From NCBI RefSeq assembly GCF_905220415.1, contig NC_059547.1, forward strand, positions 1,934,501 through 1,998,500: a stretch of 64,000 nt of DNA, written 5' to 3'. The translations under genes and the position numbers were made by a program. The notes under the pieces were generated by a model, which had not been told where the DNA came from, did no database searches, and saw only the letters and a program-made list of their open reading frames with translations. Source of the DNA: Colias croceus (taxonomy: Eukaryota > Arthropoda > Insecta > Lepidoptera > Pieridae). This document shows positions 42,714 through 53,343 of this stretch, in pieces; position 1 is the stretch's first letter; each line of letters starts with the position of its first letter.

Positions 42714-42950
42714 TTTATGATTTGTTATGACAGCTCGCACTTCACAGCCAACTTCACCGTTTTGAGGTTATAACTTTCTTTAGAATTCACTTGCACTTTT
42801 CTTGAATTTTGATGGTTAATCGTAGTGTGTAAATCTTCTCGTTGTAGGGAATTCAATATTGAACGTATGGATGCACAATACTAGTTATAAATTACGGTAA
42901 AACTTATTTAATTCTTTTGCACTGTAAGTAATACGTCTAGTCACTTTGAC

Positions 42951-43509
42951 ACCCGTTGACAGAAAAATACTATATAACATAGTTATCACAAAGTTATTAA
43001 TAATTATTGTTAATATGAAATTTTATTTTGGCTGCGCTGAATTCTGCATAAGATATTTCTAAAAGAGATATTTTTAAGGAATCTTGCTTGACTATGCAAT
43101 GTTCAATCCCAAATATATGACAGATACAAATTAAACTAGAAAGACAACTAGAAACTTCTACAATCGATTCCATCAAGAATGGACACAAAATACATTCAAA
43201 TCAGACACCAATCCGATTCGACATTTTAAAAAGACCCCACTAACATTGACTCTTTAATGGCCCTCAAAAATCTAAATGAGTTGCGCAATAAAAAGTGAAT
43301 TAAAGGGCTTTGTTACAAAATGTACCATTGTTTTGTAGTATAACATTGTTGTGAGCTGTCACAAACATATTATGTTACATAGTAACTGGAGTTACGCTTC
43401 AAGGCATTTGAGGGTTTCCAATATAAATAGCTACAAAAAAAATGTATTTAATTCTTTACAAAATATAACAAACATTGTTCCGTATTATGGAGCTTTTATA
43501 ATTATTATA
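42951..43509. other. Non-coding, nothing recognised
   Basis: AT-rich spacer beyond the approximate LINE 5' end. No ORF with protein character. Confidence 0.4.
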
Positions 43510-43694
43510 CTAGCTTACCGCCCGCGGGTACGCCCGCTTTGTCTTAAACCTGATAAATTATAATATAACTACTCAAACCTCTCTTGAGTCACTCTATCTA
43601 CTAAAAAAACCGCATCAAAATCCGTTGCGTAGTTTTAAAGATTTAAGCATACATAGGGACAGAGAATGCGACTTTGTTTTATACTATGCAGTGA
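43510..43694 (-). mobile_element. Short Helitron, AAATCCGTTGCGTAGTTTTA family
   Basis: On the minus strand it runs from TCACTGCATAGTATAAAACA to GCGGGCGGTAAGCTAG, with the whole family order kept. One base change alters the hairpin (GCGGGCGTACCCGCGGGCGG). Confidence 0.75.
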
Positions 43695-43820
43695 TTTGGT
43701 CGTGCTATAAAGGTTACTTTAAAAATACATTTATTTGTAGTAAGTACCATTTATATATTGCATCTATGGATCATGATCATTGTTTCGATTTCGATGTGAT
43801 TCTTAGAACCAAATTGTTTG

Positions 43821-43860
43821 AAGTCAGTCGCGGCGCCGAAATTGGCGCTGCGACTGACTT
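43821..43860. repeat. 17-bp GC-rich hairpin
   Basis: AAGTCAGTCGCGGCGCC and GGCGCTGCGACTGACTT pair over 17 positions with a single G.T wobble and a 6-base loop (GAAATT). It stands out from AT-rich surroundings. A terminator role is not applicable; it may be a short foldback repeat or part of a small structured RNA. Confidence 0.6.
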
Positions 43861-45702
43861 GTCTACTGACCCTTTGTAAATCAGTCGGTTGCTTTCCGAT
43901 GTCTCATTTGATCTACGCTGACATACAATTGTATGTAACTTTTATTTCAGACGTTACCTACTATCTATAAGTAGGAACTGGTATGTAAGTAAATTTAAAA
44001 AAAAAGTAGGACTCTTTAGATAGTTTCAATAACTTGAGTAACATTTTTGAAACAATGAGACACGATACACAAACTATTATAGCTGCCCAGGAGTCCATTA
44101 TTCATCGCGCGACGTAAATCGATTACCTACCGTGAATATAAAGCCTACAATTGGCAATTTTCTCACATTAGGAATTTATTTTGTCTTTTATTTTGAGTTC
44201 TCGTCTCAGAGGCCTAGACCCACTTTGGGGTTTCAGCGCCATAGGAGTAAGTAAGTAAGTATTTTGAAATGCTAATAAAATAATTCGAACATAAATAAAC
44301 GAAACGAACAGAAAAACTTTGAAGTTATTACAGATGTTGAAATTATCCTAAAGTGGAACGAGATGTAATATTTTGTTTTCATTTACCTACTTTATTATTT
44401 ATTGCTTATTTATAAGAGACATTTATTAACTATGACTCAACCTAAGGAAAATAGTTCTTCCAAGAACTTGCCTTTCTTAAACTTAAGGAAAATCCTTACT
44501 TATTTTTCCGAACGACTTATGAAACTTAACCCAACAGGTACCTCCTACGTTGAATTCTTAAATCTATATTTTGGTAGGTAGGTATATCTCTTTTTTTAAA
44601 CATAAATTTATCCCAATTAATTAAAAAATCATAAAAATAAGGAAATATAAAAACTTCCTTGCTTTTGAGTTTTGACCATTGAAAAGTGCTTCTAAAAGAA
44701 GTCTAGTTGAATAAATTAATTCGTAAGTTTGACTTGACAACTTTCGCATCGCTACGAAAAAGAATCCCAAAAAAGTATTGTTCATAACTCTCCATTACAT
44801 AATAATTACATGACCACTTCCGTTCACATATAAGATAAACATACATACATATACATATATCGGAACAATTACTGGTATATGGCTGATGACGTCACCGCGG
44901 GGCGTTGGCGCGAAACACTGTGACCTCTGGGCTATCGTATATCTCAACCTTAGTGCCAAAGAGTATGGGACAGACGTTACAAATTTAATTGCGTATAAAT
45001 GCACTTTAGTGCATATAAATTATAAATGAACGTGCCTTCACATGAAAATATATAGCTAGTGCCTATTAGAAATTAATTTGCCTATTAGAAATTACTCAAC
45101 GAGGGATCAAATTGATAAAAATTTTATGAAGATATGCTCCAATTACATAATATCATCTTACAATTTATTTGTAATATACATAAAAATATGTTAATATTTG
45201 CTTTCAAGTAATCTAAAAGTTAAGAAGACTTACGTATACTTCAAATTCCAATAAAGATAGTTTATTAAAGTTATGATTAAGCTCTAGTAATTTTACGCAC
45301 GATCAAAGTTCATGAGTCAGAAAAATAACTCATTCTAATTTCTACGCGCGTCTTATAATTATTTGAATTTTCATTAGTATGTAAAGAATCTTCTGCTATG
45401 TACGATAGTTAAAAGAAAGCATCGAGAACACGATTTTATGTTTCTGGTAAACGTTTACCGCATCTGCGTATACCTACTCTCTGCCCAATCTGCATACAAT
45501 AGGTGGTTGACGAGGTAAAGCGCGCCTTCCACGCTCGGCTGGACAGATAGTGATGAAGTTTACGTCGCTGGCAGGTCAACGGACTTTTGTGCAATGAATC
45601 GTAATCACTTGCGATATTGTTACGTAACGTGCGGCGCCTTTGGTCGTGCTTTTGTAAATGTTTTCTCATGGCGCTAGTTTTACCCGGCTTCGGTTATGTT
45701 AA
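43861..45702. other. Non-coding, nothing firmly recognised
   Basis: AT-rich. A CRE-like TGACGTCA lies near 44885 in a GC-richer patch (44870-44960). The ORF at 45436-45669 on the minus strand covers another GC-richer patch and is rich in Arg, Lys and His but has no recognised motif. Confidence 0.35.
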
Positions 45703-46179
45703 TCTATACATAGATATAATAAATCTGTAGAAGGGTCAATTCTGTACATTGAAAATATTGAAAAAATAAAAAGCAGGGGGTGTTACTGGATCGATACCAA
45801 ACCCAAATATGTGATTAAAAAAATTTTTGTCTGTCTGTCTGTCTGTATGTGAAGGCATCACGTGAAAACTAGCGGTTCGATTTCGATGAAACTTGGTATA
45901 ATTATACCTTATTATCCTGGGCGTAAAATAGGATACTTTTTATCCTGGAAAAATACGTAGAAAAAAATTAATCTTAATTTTTCAGTTTTATCCATAGACG
46001 TTGTTCCGTAGAACCGCGAACACACGTTGCGTATTATTATAGGCCTAGCCGTATTTGGGAATTGGGTCCAATAGATATTTATAAGATTTTATTGTCAGAG
46101 GTACCTACTCAAAATGGAGAAATAAACCATCCACGCGAAGACCGACATCCGCGCGGACGGAGTCGCGGGCGGAAGCTAG
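45703..46179 (+). mobile_element. Helitron-like element with CGGACGGAGTCGCGGGCGG end, 477 bp
   Basis: Starts TCTATACATAGATATAATAA, contains GGTGTTACTGGATCGATACC, GTCTGTCTGTCTGTCTG and TTCGATTTCGATGAAACTTG, and ends GTCGCGGGCGGAAGCTAG before T. A shorter minus-strand copy is at 62425-62740. The middle holds about 150 bases absent from that copy. Confidence 0.7.
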
Positions 46180-47522
46180 TTAGGAATAAATACAAAAAAC
46201 TCGTTTAGGAATAACTCTAAATTTACACACTGGACAACATTGTAGTAGTTACCTACCTACTAATAAGAACGTACATTCGCTCGTACTATATTTATTTGTG
46301 TATGTGTGCATTTCAATTTTTGGATAAATCGCGTCAGTGGTTTTTGCATCGTATCGTAATTTTGTACTGAAAATCAATGTAGTATCTAATACCTATTTAT
46401 ACTAGGAAAATTATATAGAGTTGTTTCGTCTGCCAAGTTTAGTAAATATAAATGTTAATATGTTGCTTTATTCAATTAACTAGATTGCTTCTTTGACGTC
46501 ACTACTGTTTTTACCATAATATTTATAAGTGATTTTTCGAGTCCCATTTCGGAGAGCTACGCTATCTTACAACATTTCCATGTTGCTACATTCAATGAAT
46601 TGATATTAGGTACCTAACTAGAAACTCTGGGTGGATTTAAATTCGATCTTTTACATTGTAACGACTACCAGTAGTACACCTATAGAGTTATTGCGATGAA
46701 ACCTACATAACACATTCGACAGATCTGCATGCATGATGCAGCCGCAAATTTTATGTAGGTATGTATATAAGTATTCGCGATACGTGAAAACCTGTAAAAT
46801 GGAAACGTAATGAATTGATTGAACGAAAGTATTGTAAACTATTAACTAAATCTAACGTGGAAGATTGTTTTGTATTTAATTTTCAAAGCGACAGCTTACT
46901 TGTTAGTTTGGATATATCTGTTTGAAAACCAAAGCTTGAGAATAGAATGGTGCCCAATTCTAGCTTCAGATTCGATACTGGAAAAAAGTACCAAATGATA
47001 ATTCAAATTTCATACAAATATTCTCAGTATATTATACAGGTAAGTTCGGTAGGCAGCTGGCAATAAGCTACAAGACGCGACGAAATGGTCGTTTTTACAA
47101 CGTTTTACTGCCCACAGGGACCTCGCAGTTATTTAGTGGGAGTGTGGTACAATATTAGAACTTATCTGATAAACGATATCAATACTCATATTATGAGGAC
47201 GAAAGATGTGTTTGTTTGTCACGATTTAAAATGAAAATTACTTAGTGATTCGCTTTTAAAAAATTATTTTACCATTGGAAAATCTACGATATAATTTTCA
47301 CAGACGAACTAAATAATAATTAAATTTAATAATTCTGATTGTTTGTTGTTACGTTATTTATTTGTTAGATTGTGGTTCGATACACAATCAAACAAATAAA
47401 TTATTGTTAAGTAGAACTATTTCAACTGTTTTGTATCTAGGTACCTATATGTTTTAAGAGATTTATGATGAATTTGATAAGCAACGCAACAAATATTTTA
47501 TTTTAAGCAAGCTGAAAGATAA
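46180..47522. other. Non-coding, nothing recognised
   Basis: AT-rich spacer before the decayed DNA transposon at 47523. No ORF or repeat terminus is visible. Confidence 0.4.
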
Positions 47523-48712
47523 CACAGCTCAACAAAAAAAAAATTTTTTGTTGTTGCCCTGGATATTTCTACGGATTTATATAATTCAACTACCCAGTTT
47601 GCGAATGTAGTCCTTAAAATTATTCAATTGGCTCTAGTTTTTTTTTAATGTGGGTTCATATTATGTTTAATTTTCTTACGGCTCTTTAGAGTACGGGTTG
47701 CTAACAAGTGCTTATTTTTTGGTGAATTACGTTTTCTGCACATTCTTCGCTCAGACTCAATGCCCTATTCTATAAAACTGACTATAGAATATGAGAATAA
47801 TTAATAGTTTCTCTAAAAAAATCATTTTAATGCACAAAAATTGTTCGGTTTGTATTGAGTTGAAAAAACCGAGTAGCACAATGGTCAAAGTGGATACACC
47901 AAATTCCCTTGATGTTTTTATTAATGGGATCAAACAAAGCAAAAGCATTGGGAATAATTAATAAAAATGAAAATTTAGGCCTTTGAGGGAATCTAGAAGT
48001 ATAAGAAGAATAGGTACCCTACGGCCCCACAGGTCGGACGTGTCGAAAATTGATAAAAGATGAAAAATTAACAAAATTAATTGAATGTGAACTATGGAGA
48101 GGCATAGTATTGGTAAATTTAAGGTAAATTTAAAGTAAGTACCAAATTATATAGAAATTGCGCAACAGGTGTTGAAAAACTCAATATTTTATGAGCGAAG
48201 ATACGAACATCAAGGTATACTTTCCCCACAGTCTCCTGGATATATTTCCAGTAAATCTGGGAAATTTATTTAAGAAACAGGCAGAACGCATCCAAAAATA
48301 ACTAAAAATTATGGAATAAAGGTATCAGGGTACATGGGATCGTCAACTGATGGCAGATTGCTGATGGTCCTTAAGAAACGATTGTCCCTAAAATAACTAT
48401 AGAAGAGAAGCTTATAAAATATATTTTCTTGTACTATTTCATAAGTTTTGATGATTTTTCTCTATTTTCATATCTATTTTAATTAATCAAAAACTAAAAC
48501 AAAAAAAATAAGTAAAAATTGTAATAAATAAATGATATTAAACAAATACACCTTCTATTTCATGCTGCGTTTTAGAGTCTAATAAGAAAATAAGGATTAA
48601 AAAAAAACTAGAGCCAGTCTACCAAAACCATTAATAGTTTTATTTATAATATGCATTAAATTATTAGAAACCACTTTCACATCCAGGGCAACAAAATCAT
48701 TGTTGACCAGTG
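47523..48712 (+). mobile_element. Decayed DNA transposon, 1.19 kb, with coding remnants
   Basis: The ends are imperfect inverted repeats: left CACAGCTCAACA...GTTGCCCTGGAT, right the reverse complement of CACTGGTCAACA...GTTGCCCTGGAT. A second inner match GGCTCTAGTTTTTTTTTAAT occurs on both sides (47629 and 48599). The CACTG end would fit Chapaev/CMC-type elements, but no matching target duplication was found. Coding remnants at 47940-48440 belong to a protein family that recurs in insect genomes. Confidence 0.5.
47940..48440 (+). pseudogene. Degenerate transposon-type protein, several frameshifts
   Basis: Moving between frames, I read R-K-L-I-K-D-E-K-L-T-K-L-I-E near 48052-48090, then V-Y-F-P-H-S-L-L-D-I-F-P-V-N-L-G near 48214-48262, and R-Y-Q-G-T-W-D-R-Q-L-M-A-D near 48320-48360. 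From memory, repetitive predicted proteins of many arthropods carry the ordered blocks L-I-K-D, F-L-H-S-H-L-D-F-F-P-E-N-L-G, and R-Y-Q-G-x-W...M-A-D-Y-C-W. The match in order and spacing makes the assignment fairly safe, although the biochemical role of that family is unknown to me. Stops and frameshifts show it is dead. Confidence 0.5.
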
Positions 48713-49320
48713 AATCGCGTAAGCTCACAGCTTGTATCACATAAGCCCGCATAGCCTGTGCGGTCCTTAATACGGTCCACAGTATGCTATTATTTATATT
48801 GCTTTTGTGTATATAAATATAATTTCAACTCATATTTTCAACGTTCCCCTTTCACTATTATAATGTCTCCAATAAATGACTTTTTAGTGTTTCGAATGCG
48901 TTTTTATACAAATACGAAGTAGTTATGTGATCAATACAATAAAAATAATTTCGTATTAAATGCAATTATAGTTAGCAACCAATAAATACAACCACTATGA
49001 AATGAAAATATGAAATAAAATTATAATATCGTAGTCTCAGAATGGTAAATTACAATTTTATCACATGTTTTTGTATAGAAAGCAAAATCTTCTCTGAAAT
49101 ACGTAATATCTCCTAAGTCTTATAAACTTTATTTCCTTAACATATGCATTAACAGCTATATTAACGACTATTCTAACCTTCTTTGAGTCTAGCACATTTA
49201 AGTATTGCGAAATAATTTAGGTATCAGCCTATGTTAAGCGTAAAATTTATATTTGTTCACTAGGTAGGTACAATCTATTGCGCAGTATTTCTATACGAAC
49301 TTAGTGGATAAAATAAGCAA
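48713..49320. other. Non-coding, nothing recognised
   Basis: AT-rich spacer between the decayed transposon and the LINE 5' region. No ORF or repeat terminus is visible. Confidence 0.4.
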
Positions 49321-49704
49321 ACATCCGCGGTCCGCTGTCGCGACTCGCGCGAGATAACACGTAGTTAATGTGCTCCTCGTATTTAATTCTTATTTCGTGA
49401 TAAAAATAACATTTAAACTTGGAACAGTGTGTCATCGTGAATATCAGTGTCTAATGGAAGTATCAGTGCAAAAATAATCTCATAACGGACGCAAACTTGT
49501 GAGTTATAACTTAAAACTTTATAAATTTAACGGCAACTTGCAGTTCGTCCTTGTCGCTGCGTTACAACGCTCTAAGGTCACGACGGAACGCTTCGTAAAG
49601 CGCTTGAAGCGCTGTTGCAAACCTTGTCAATTAGACGGCCGCATTTAATTTATTTTATAATTTTTTTTTTTTCGAAACTTGTTTAACGAATTTACCCATC
49701 AATA

Positions 49705-50730
49705 ATGGCTCCTCCGATTAAATGTGCAACATGTCAAAACATTATAAAAACAAAAGACTTCTTGACCTGTCACTTCTGTAACTCTAAGTACGACATTGAA
49801 TGCGCAGATATGAGCCGCCATTTTTTTAGATTGATGATACCAGAACATAAATCGTCTTGGAAATGCGCTACCTGTAAAAGTAAACTGCTTGCGTCCAGCG
49901 ATTCAAATATCGCAAGTAGTGACTGTGCAGTTGCTGCTTCAGCTTTCAAAAAGTCTCAACACCTGGAGAGTATTACTGGCACTGCAGACTGTTATATTAC
50001 AGAAAATCGGCTGCGCGTAATATTAAAGGAAGCCTTAGAGTCGTCAGTTTTGGTTCAATTAGGAGACATACAGAAGCAGATAAGCTCTTTTCATGAAAGT
50101 CTAGAATTTATTAATACACAATTTGAGAATATTAAAACTCAGCTGGAAGAAAAAAATTCTATTATAAACGATCTTAAAGCAGATAACCTTTTTCTGAAGA
50201 CGTCAGTAAAAGATTTAACAAGTAGACTTCATACAATAGAACAACACATGAGGGAAAACAACTTGGAAATAAACGGCATTCCTGAACATAAATCTGAAAA
50301 TTTACTGAATACAATTGGCCAATTAGTCAAGACAGTTGATAACCCCATTGCTCCCGCAGATATCTTGTTTGCCACTCGTGTCCAGAAATTGAATAGGGAT
50401 GATTCAAGACCTCGCTCTGTTATAGTAAAACTGCGTAATATACAACACCGCGATGCAGTTATTGCTGCTGTGTCAATTTTCAATAAAAATAACTCTGATG
50501 CCAAACTAAATTCTCATCATTTAGGTATAGGCGGAGCACCCAGCCCTGTTTTTGTATCAGAACACTTGACACCGACTAATAAATCGCTTCATGCAGCAGC
50601 CCGGATCAGAGCTCGCGAGAAAAACTATAAGTTCGTTTGGGTCAGGAACGGCAAGATCTATGTCCGCAAAGACGTATCCAGTCAAGCCTTTCAAATACGC
50701 AACAGGGATAGTCTTAATATCATTAGTTAG
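49705..50730 (+). CDS. LINE ORF1: PHD-like finger, coiled coil and FP-type C-terminal domain, 341 aa
   Basis: Residues 7-57 carry paired cysteines C7/C10, C22/C25, C33 and C54/C57 with W52, resembling a PHD/FYVE-type zinc finger. About 118-184 is a coiled coil (I-E-Q-H-M-R-E-N-N at its end). From 185 the segment N-L-E-I-N-G-I-P onward to V-F-V-S-E-H-L-T-P and F-V-W-V-R-N-G-K-I-Y-V-R matches the domain shared by insect LINE ORF1s and baculoviral FP25K-like proteins. Such proteins bind element RNA and form multimers in the ribonucleoprotein. The ATG has a reasonable context (ATAATGGCT) and the frame is intact, unlike ORF2. Confidence 0.85.
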   Translation: MAPPIKCATCQNIIKTKDFLTCHFCNSKYDIECADMSRHFFRLMIPEHKSSWKCATCKSKLLASSDSNIASSDCAVAASAFKKSQHLESITGTADCYITENRLRVILKEALESSVLVQLGDIQKQISSFHESLEFINTQFENIKTQLEEKNSIINDLKADNLFLKTSVKDLTSRLHTIEQHMRENNLEINGIPEHKSENLLNTIGQLVKTVDNPIAPADILFATRVQKLNRDDSRPRSVIVKLRNIQHRDAVIAAVSIFNKNNSDAKLNSHHLGIGGAPSPVFVSEHLTPTNKSLHAAARIRAREKNYKFVWVRNGKIYVRKDVSSQAFQIRNRDSLNIIS

Positions 50731-50785
50731 TAACTTAACTTAAAATGTTTTTATATTTTTTTTTTTTTTTTTCTTAAAATTCGAT

Positions 50786-53324
50786 ATGTACTACCAAAAT
50801 GTCCGTGGTCTTCGTACCAAAACCAATGATGTGTATAACGAAATCCTACAGCATGACTACAAATCTATTGCATTTACCGAAACATGGCTTAATAGCAGTA
50901 TAGCGGATAGCGAAATTTTCGATTCAAGATATGTAGTATACCGAAGAGATCGACAGCATAATATTAAGAACGATGGTGGTGGAGTCCTTTTAGCAATATC
51001 ACGCGACACTCCATCGTACCGCATTCAAAATTGGGAATCGGAGTGCGAGGATCTGTGGGTCATGACTGAGGTATTGTTAAATGGTAAGACAATTAAGTTA
51101 GCTATTTGTATTGTGTACCTTCCTCCGCCCGTTAATATCGGAACATTGAATATATTCTTAAATAGCTTGGATAGAGTATTGTGTACTGCTGATAATGTTA
51201 TAGTAGTAGGTGACTTCAATCTCGGTTTCATAAATTGGAATAGGACTTCACACAGCAATGTATTGATTCCATCTGATTACAACTGTTCTGTGGGTCACAA
51301 TTTGATAGATTTTTTATCATCTAATAGTCTAAATCAGTTCAATGAGTTTAGGAATTGTAATTCGAAAGTATTAGACCTAGTCATAAGTAATTTATCGAAT
51401 AGTATAATATCTGTCTATAAGTCTGACGATAGCTTATCCAGAATCGATTCTAATCATCCATGTCTATTAATATCACTAATTAACTGTCGAGATATTAAAT
51501 TCCTCAAATCGAAATACAATCCTAGGCATAACTTTTGGAGAGCAAATTATCCTGCACTTAATAATGAGCTTGGTTCTGTCGATTGGCTGGATCAGTTATC
51601 GAATCTATCAGATGTTAACGATATGGTCTCTGCATTTTACAATATTTTGAATTCTGCTATTAAGAAACATGTCCCAATACGAAGTGGATATAAATCTAAA
51701 TACCCAAGTTGGATGAATATTTCATTAATAAAACGCTTAAAGGAAAAAGACAAGGTTAGAAGGAGGTTTCTTAAGTACAAAAATCCACGTGATAGCATAG
51801 AATATAAAATACTTCGTGAGCAATGTCAAAAGTTAACCAATAAATGCATAAGTGATTATAAACATGCTATAGAGTCAAATATAGCAAAAGATCCTAAAAA
51901 ATTTTGGCGCTATTTTAAGGATAAAGCTAAAACTAATTCTTCTATACCTTCCGAAATGCATCTAAGCGATTCTACAACCTCTACTGGTCCAGGAATAGCG
52001 AATTTATTTGCTGAGCACTTTCAGTCAGTGTATACACCCGTATCCGGTCCGACAAATCATATAAATTATTCCTCATTAAACCACTATAATATTTCAAATG
52101 TTTCCTTTTCTGAGACAGAAATACTTAAATGCATTCAAAAACTTGACTACAATAAAGGTCCGGGTCCAGACCAAATACCTACACTTTTTGTTAAACGGTG
52201 TGCCAAAGTTCTCGCCCTTCCTTTATCATTGATATTTAATAATTCATTAAGATTTGGTATTTTTCCATCATCGTGGAAAGAAACTAGGATAATTCCACTC
52301 TACAAAAAAGGCGATCGTAGCAATGTTTGTAACTATCGACCAATCGCAATTTTAAGCTGCTTCCCAAAAATTCTCGAGTCTTTGCTAACTCCGCTCATTT
52401 CTAGACATATTCATCACTCAATATCACCCCACCAGCATGGCTTTGTAAAAGGACGCTCCATACACACTAACATGGTAACATTTATTTCTAACCTTTCTTA
52501 TGATGTTGACAGAGGGAAGCAAGTAGATGTTATATATATACAGATTTTGCAAGCGCCTTTGACAAAGTCGACCACTCAGTTTTGATACAAAAGATATCAT
52601 CCTACGGAATATCGGGCCCCCTGCTTAATTGGTTTCAATCGTACCTCAGAGAGAGACCTCTGGTAGTATCAGTTAACGGCTATACATCTAAATCATACCA
52701 GGCAACTTCAGGCGTGCCTCAAGGATCACATTTAGGCCCTATTCTCTTCGTCATTTTTATTAACGACATAACTGTTGCTATTAAAAACTCACAAGTTTCA
52801 TTATTTGCTGACGATCTTAAACTTTATAAAGTCGTCGATTCAGTTTATGACGCACAATCGATTCAAAGCGATCTAAATAATATCCAATCTTGGTGTGAAG
52901 CAAACAAAATGATTATAAACCCAAAAAAATGTTTTCACCTTATATGCACTAGAAAAAAAAATGTACTTAAATCTAGTTTTGATATTAATCGTGTTCAAAT
53001 AGAAGATGTCAAAGAAATGAGGGACTTGGGTATTGTGATTGATGGGAGCTTAAAGTTTGATTCGCATTTTGACACAATTGTTAAAAAGGCGAATCAGATT
53101 GTTGGTTTCTTGAAAAGAAACACAAAAGGATTCCGTTTTAATAGTACCCGGATTATTCTGTACAATAGTATGGCTCGCAGTGTTCTTGAATACGCAAGTG
53201 TCGCTTGGAACCCCTACTTCACCGTTCACTCTCAACGACTGGAAGCTGTACAGCGTAGGTTCACTCGGTATCTTGCCTTTATTTCACCTGGCATTTCGCA
53301 TAGACGCCCCTACTATGATAGATT
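50786..53324 (+). pseudogene. LINE ORF2, N-terminal part: endonuclease and reverse transcriptase, frameshifted
   Basis: The first frame (50786-52585) has an APE-type endonuclease: Q-N-V-R-G-L at the start, E32 in T-E-T-W, D143 and N145 in G-D-F-N-L, and H224 in S-N-H-P (the usual aspartate is N here). The RT begins with G-P-G-P-D-Q and Y-R-P-I-A-I-L. In a TA run at 52530-52540 the frame is lost just before RT motif A. The next frame continues with G-V-P-Q-G-S-H-L-G-P and the catalytic F-A-D-D near 52805. The size of the shift corresponds to two extra bases. The frame is then cut at 53324 by the foldback element. Confidence 0.85.
53316..53324. repeat. Left 9-bp target-site duplication (TGATAGATT)
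   Basis: Exact copy of 55903-55911; together they bracket the foldback element. In the LINE the undisturbed site would contain a single copy. Confidence 0.85.
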
Positions 53325-53343
53325 ACCTATGTGAAGTTGGCAA

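Larger units (their letters stand above)
38627..42950 (-). mobile_element. RTE-type LINE, apparently full length
   Basis: Minus-strand order: 5' region with three 61-bp tandem repeats, ORF1 (42441-41695), a gap of 96 bases, ORF2 (41598-38713), a short 3' UTR with AATAAAAGGC and a (TTA)n tail near 38643-38627. Both ORFs are open. A simple trinucleotide tail, one endonuclease/RT ORF and a short 3' UTR fit RTE or its relatives (Proto2-like, because an ORF1 is present). The 5' boundary is approximate. Confidence 0.75.

Noticed and set aside
45436..45669. Basic minus-strand ORF (77 codons) as a host gene
   Set aside because: It overlaps a GC-richer patch and is Arg/Lys-rich, but I see no domain, splice signals or promoter, so it was not called.
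50229..51258. Minus-strand ORFs within the CR1-type LINE
   Set aside because: They are antisense shadows of ORF1 and ORF2.
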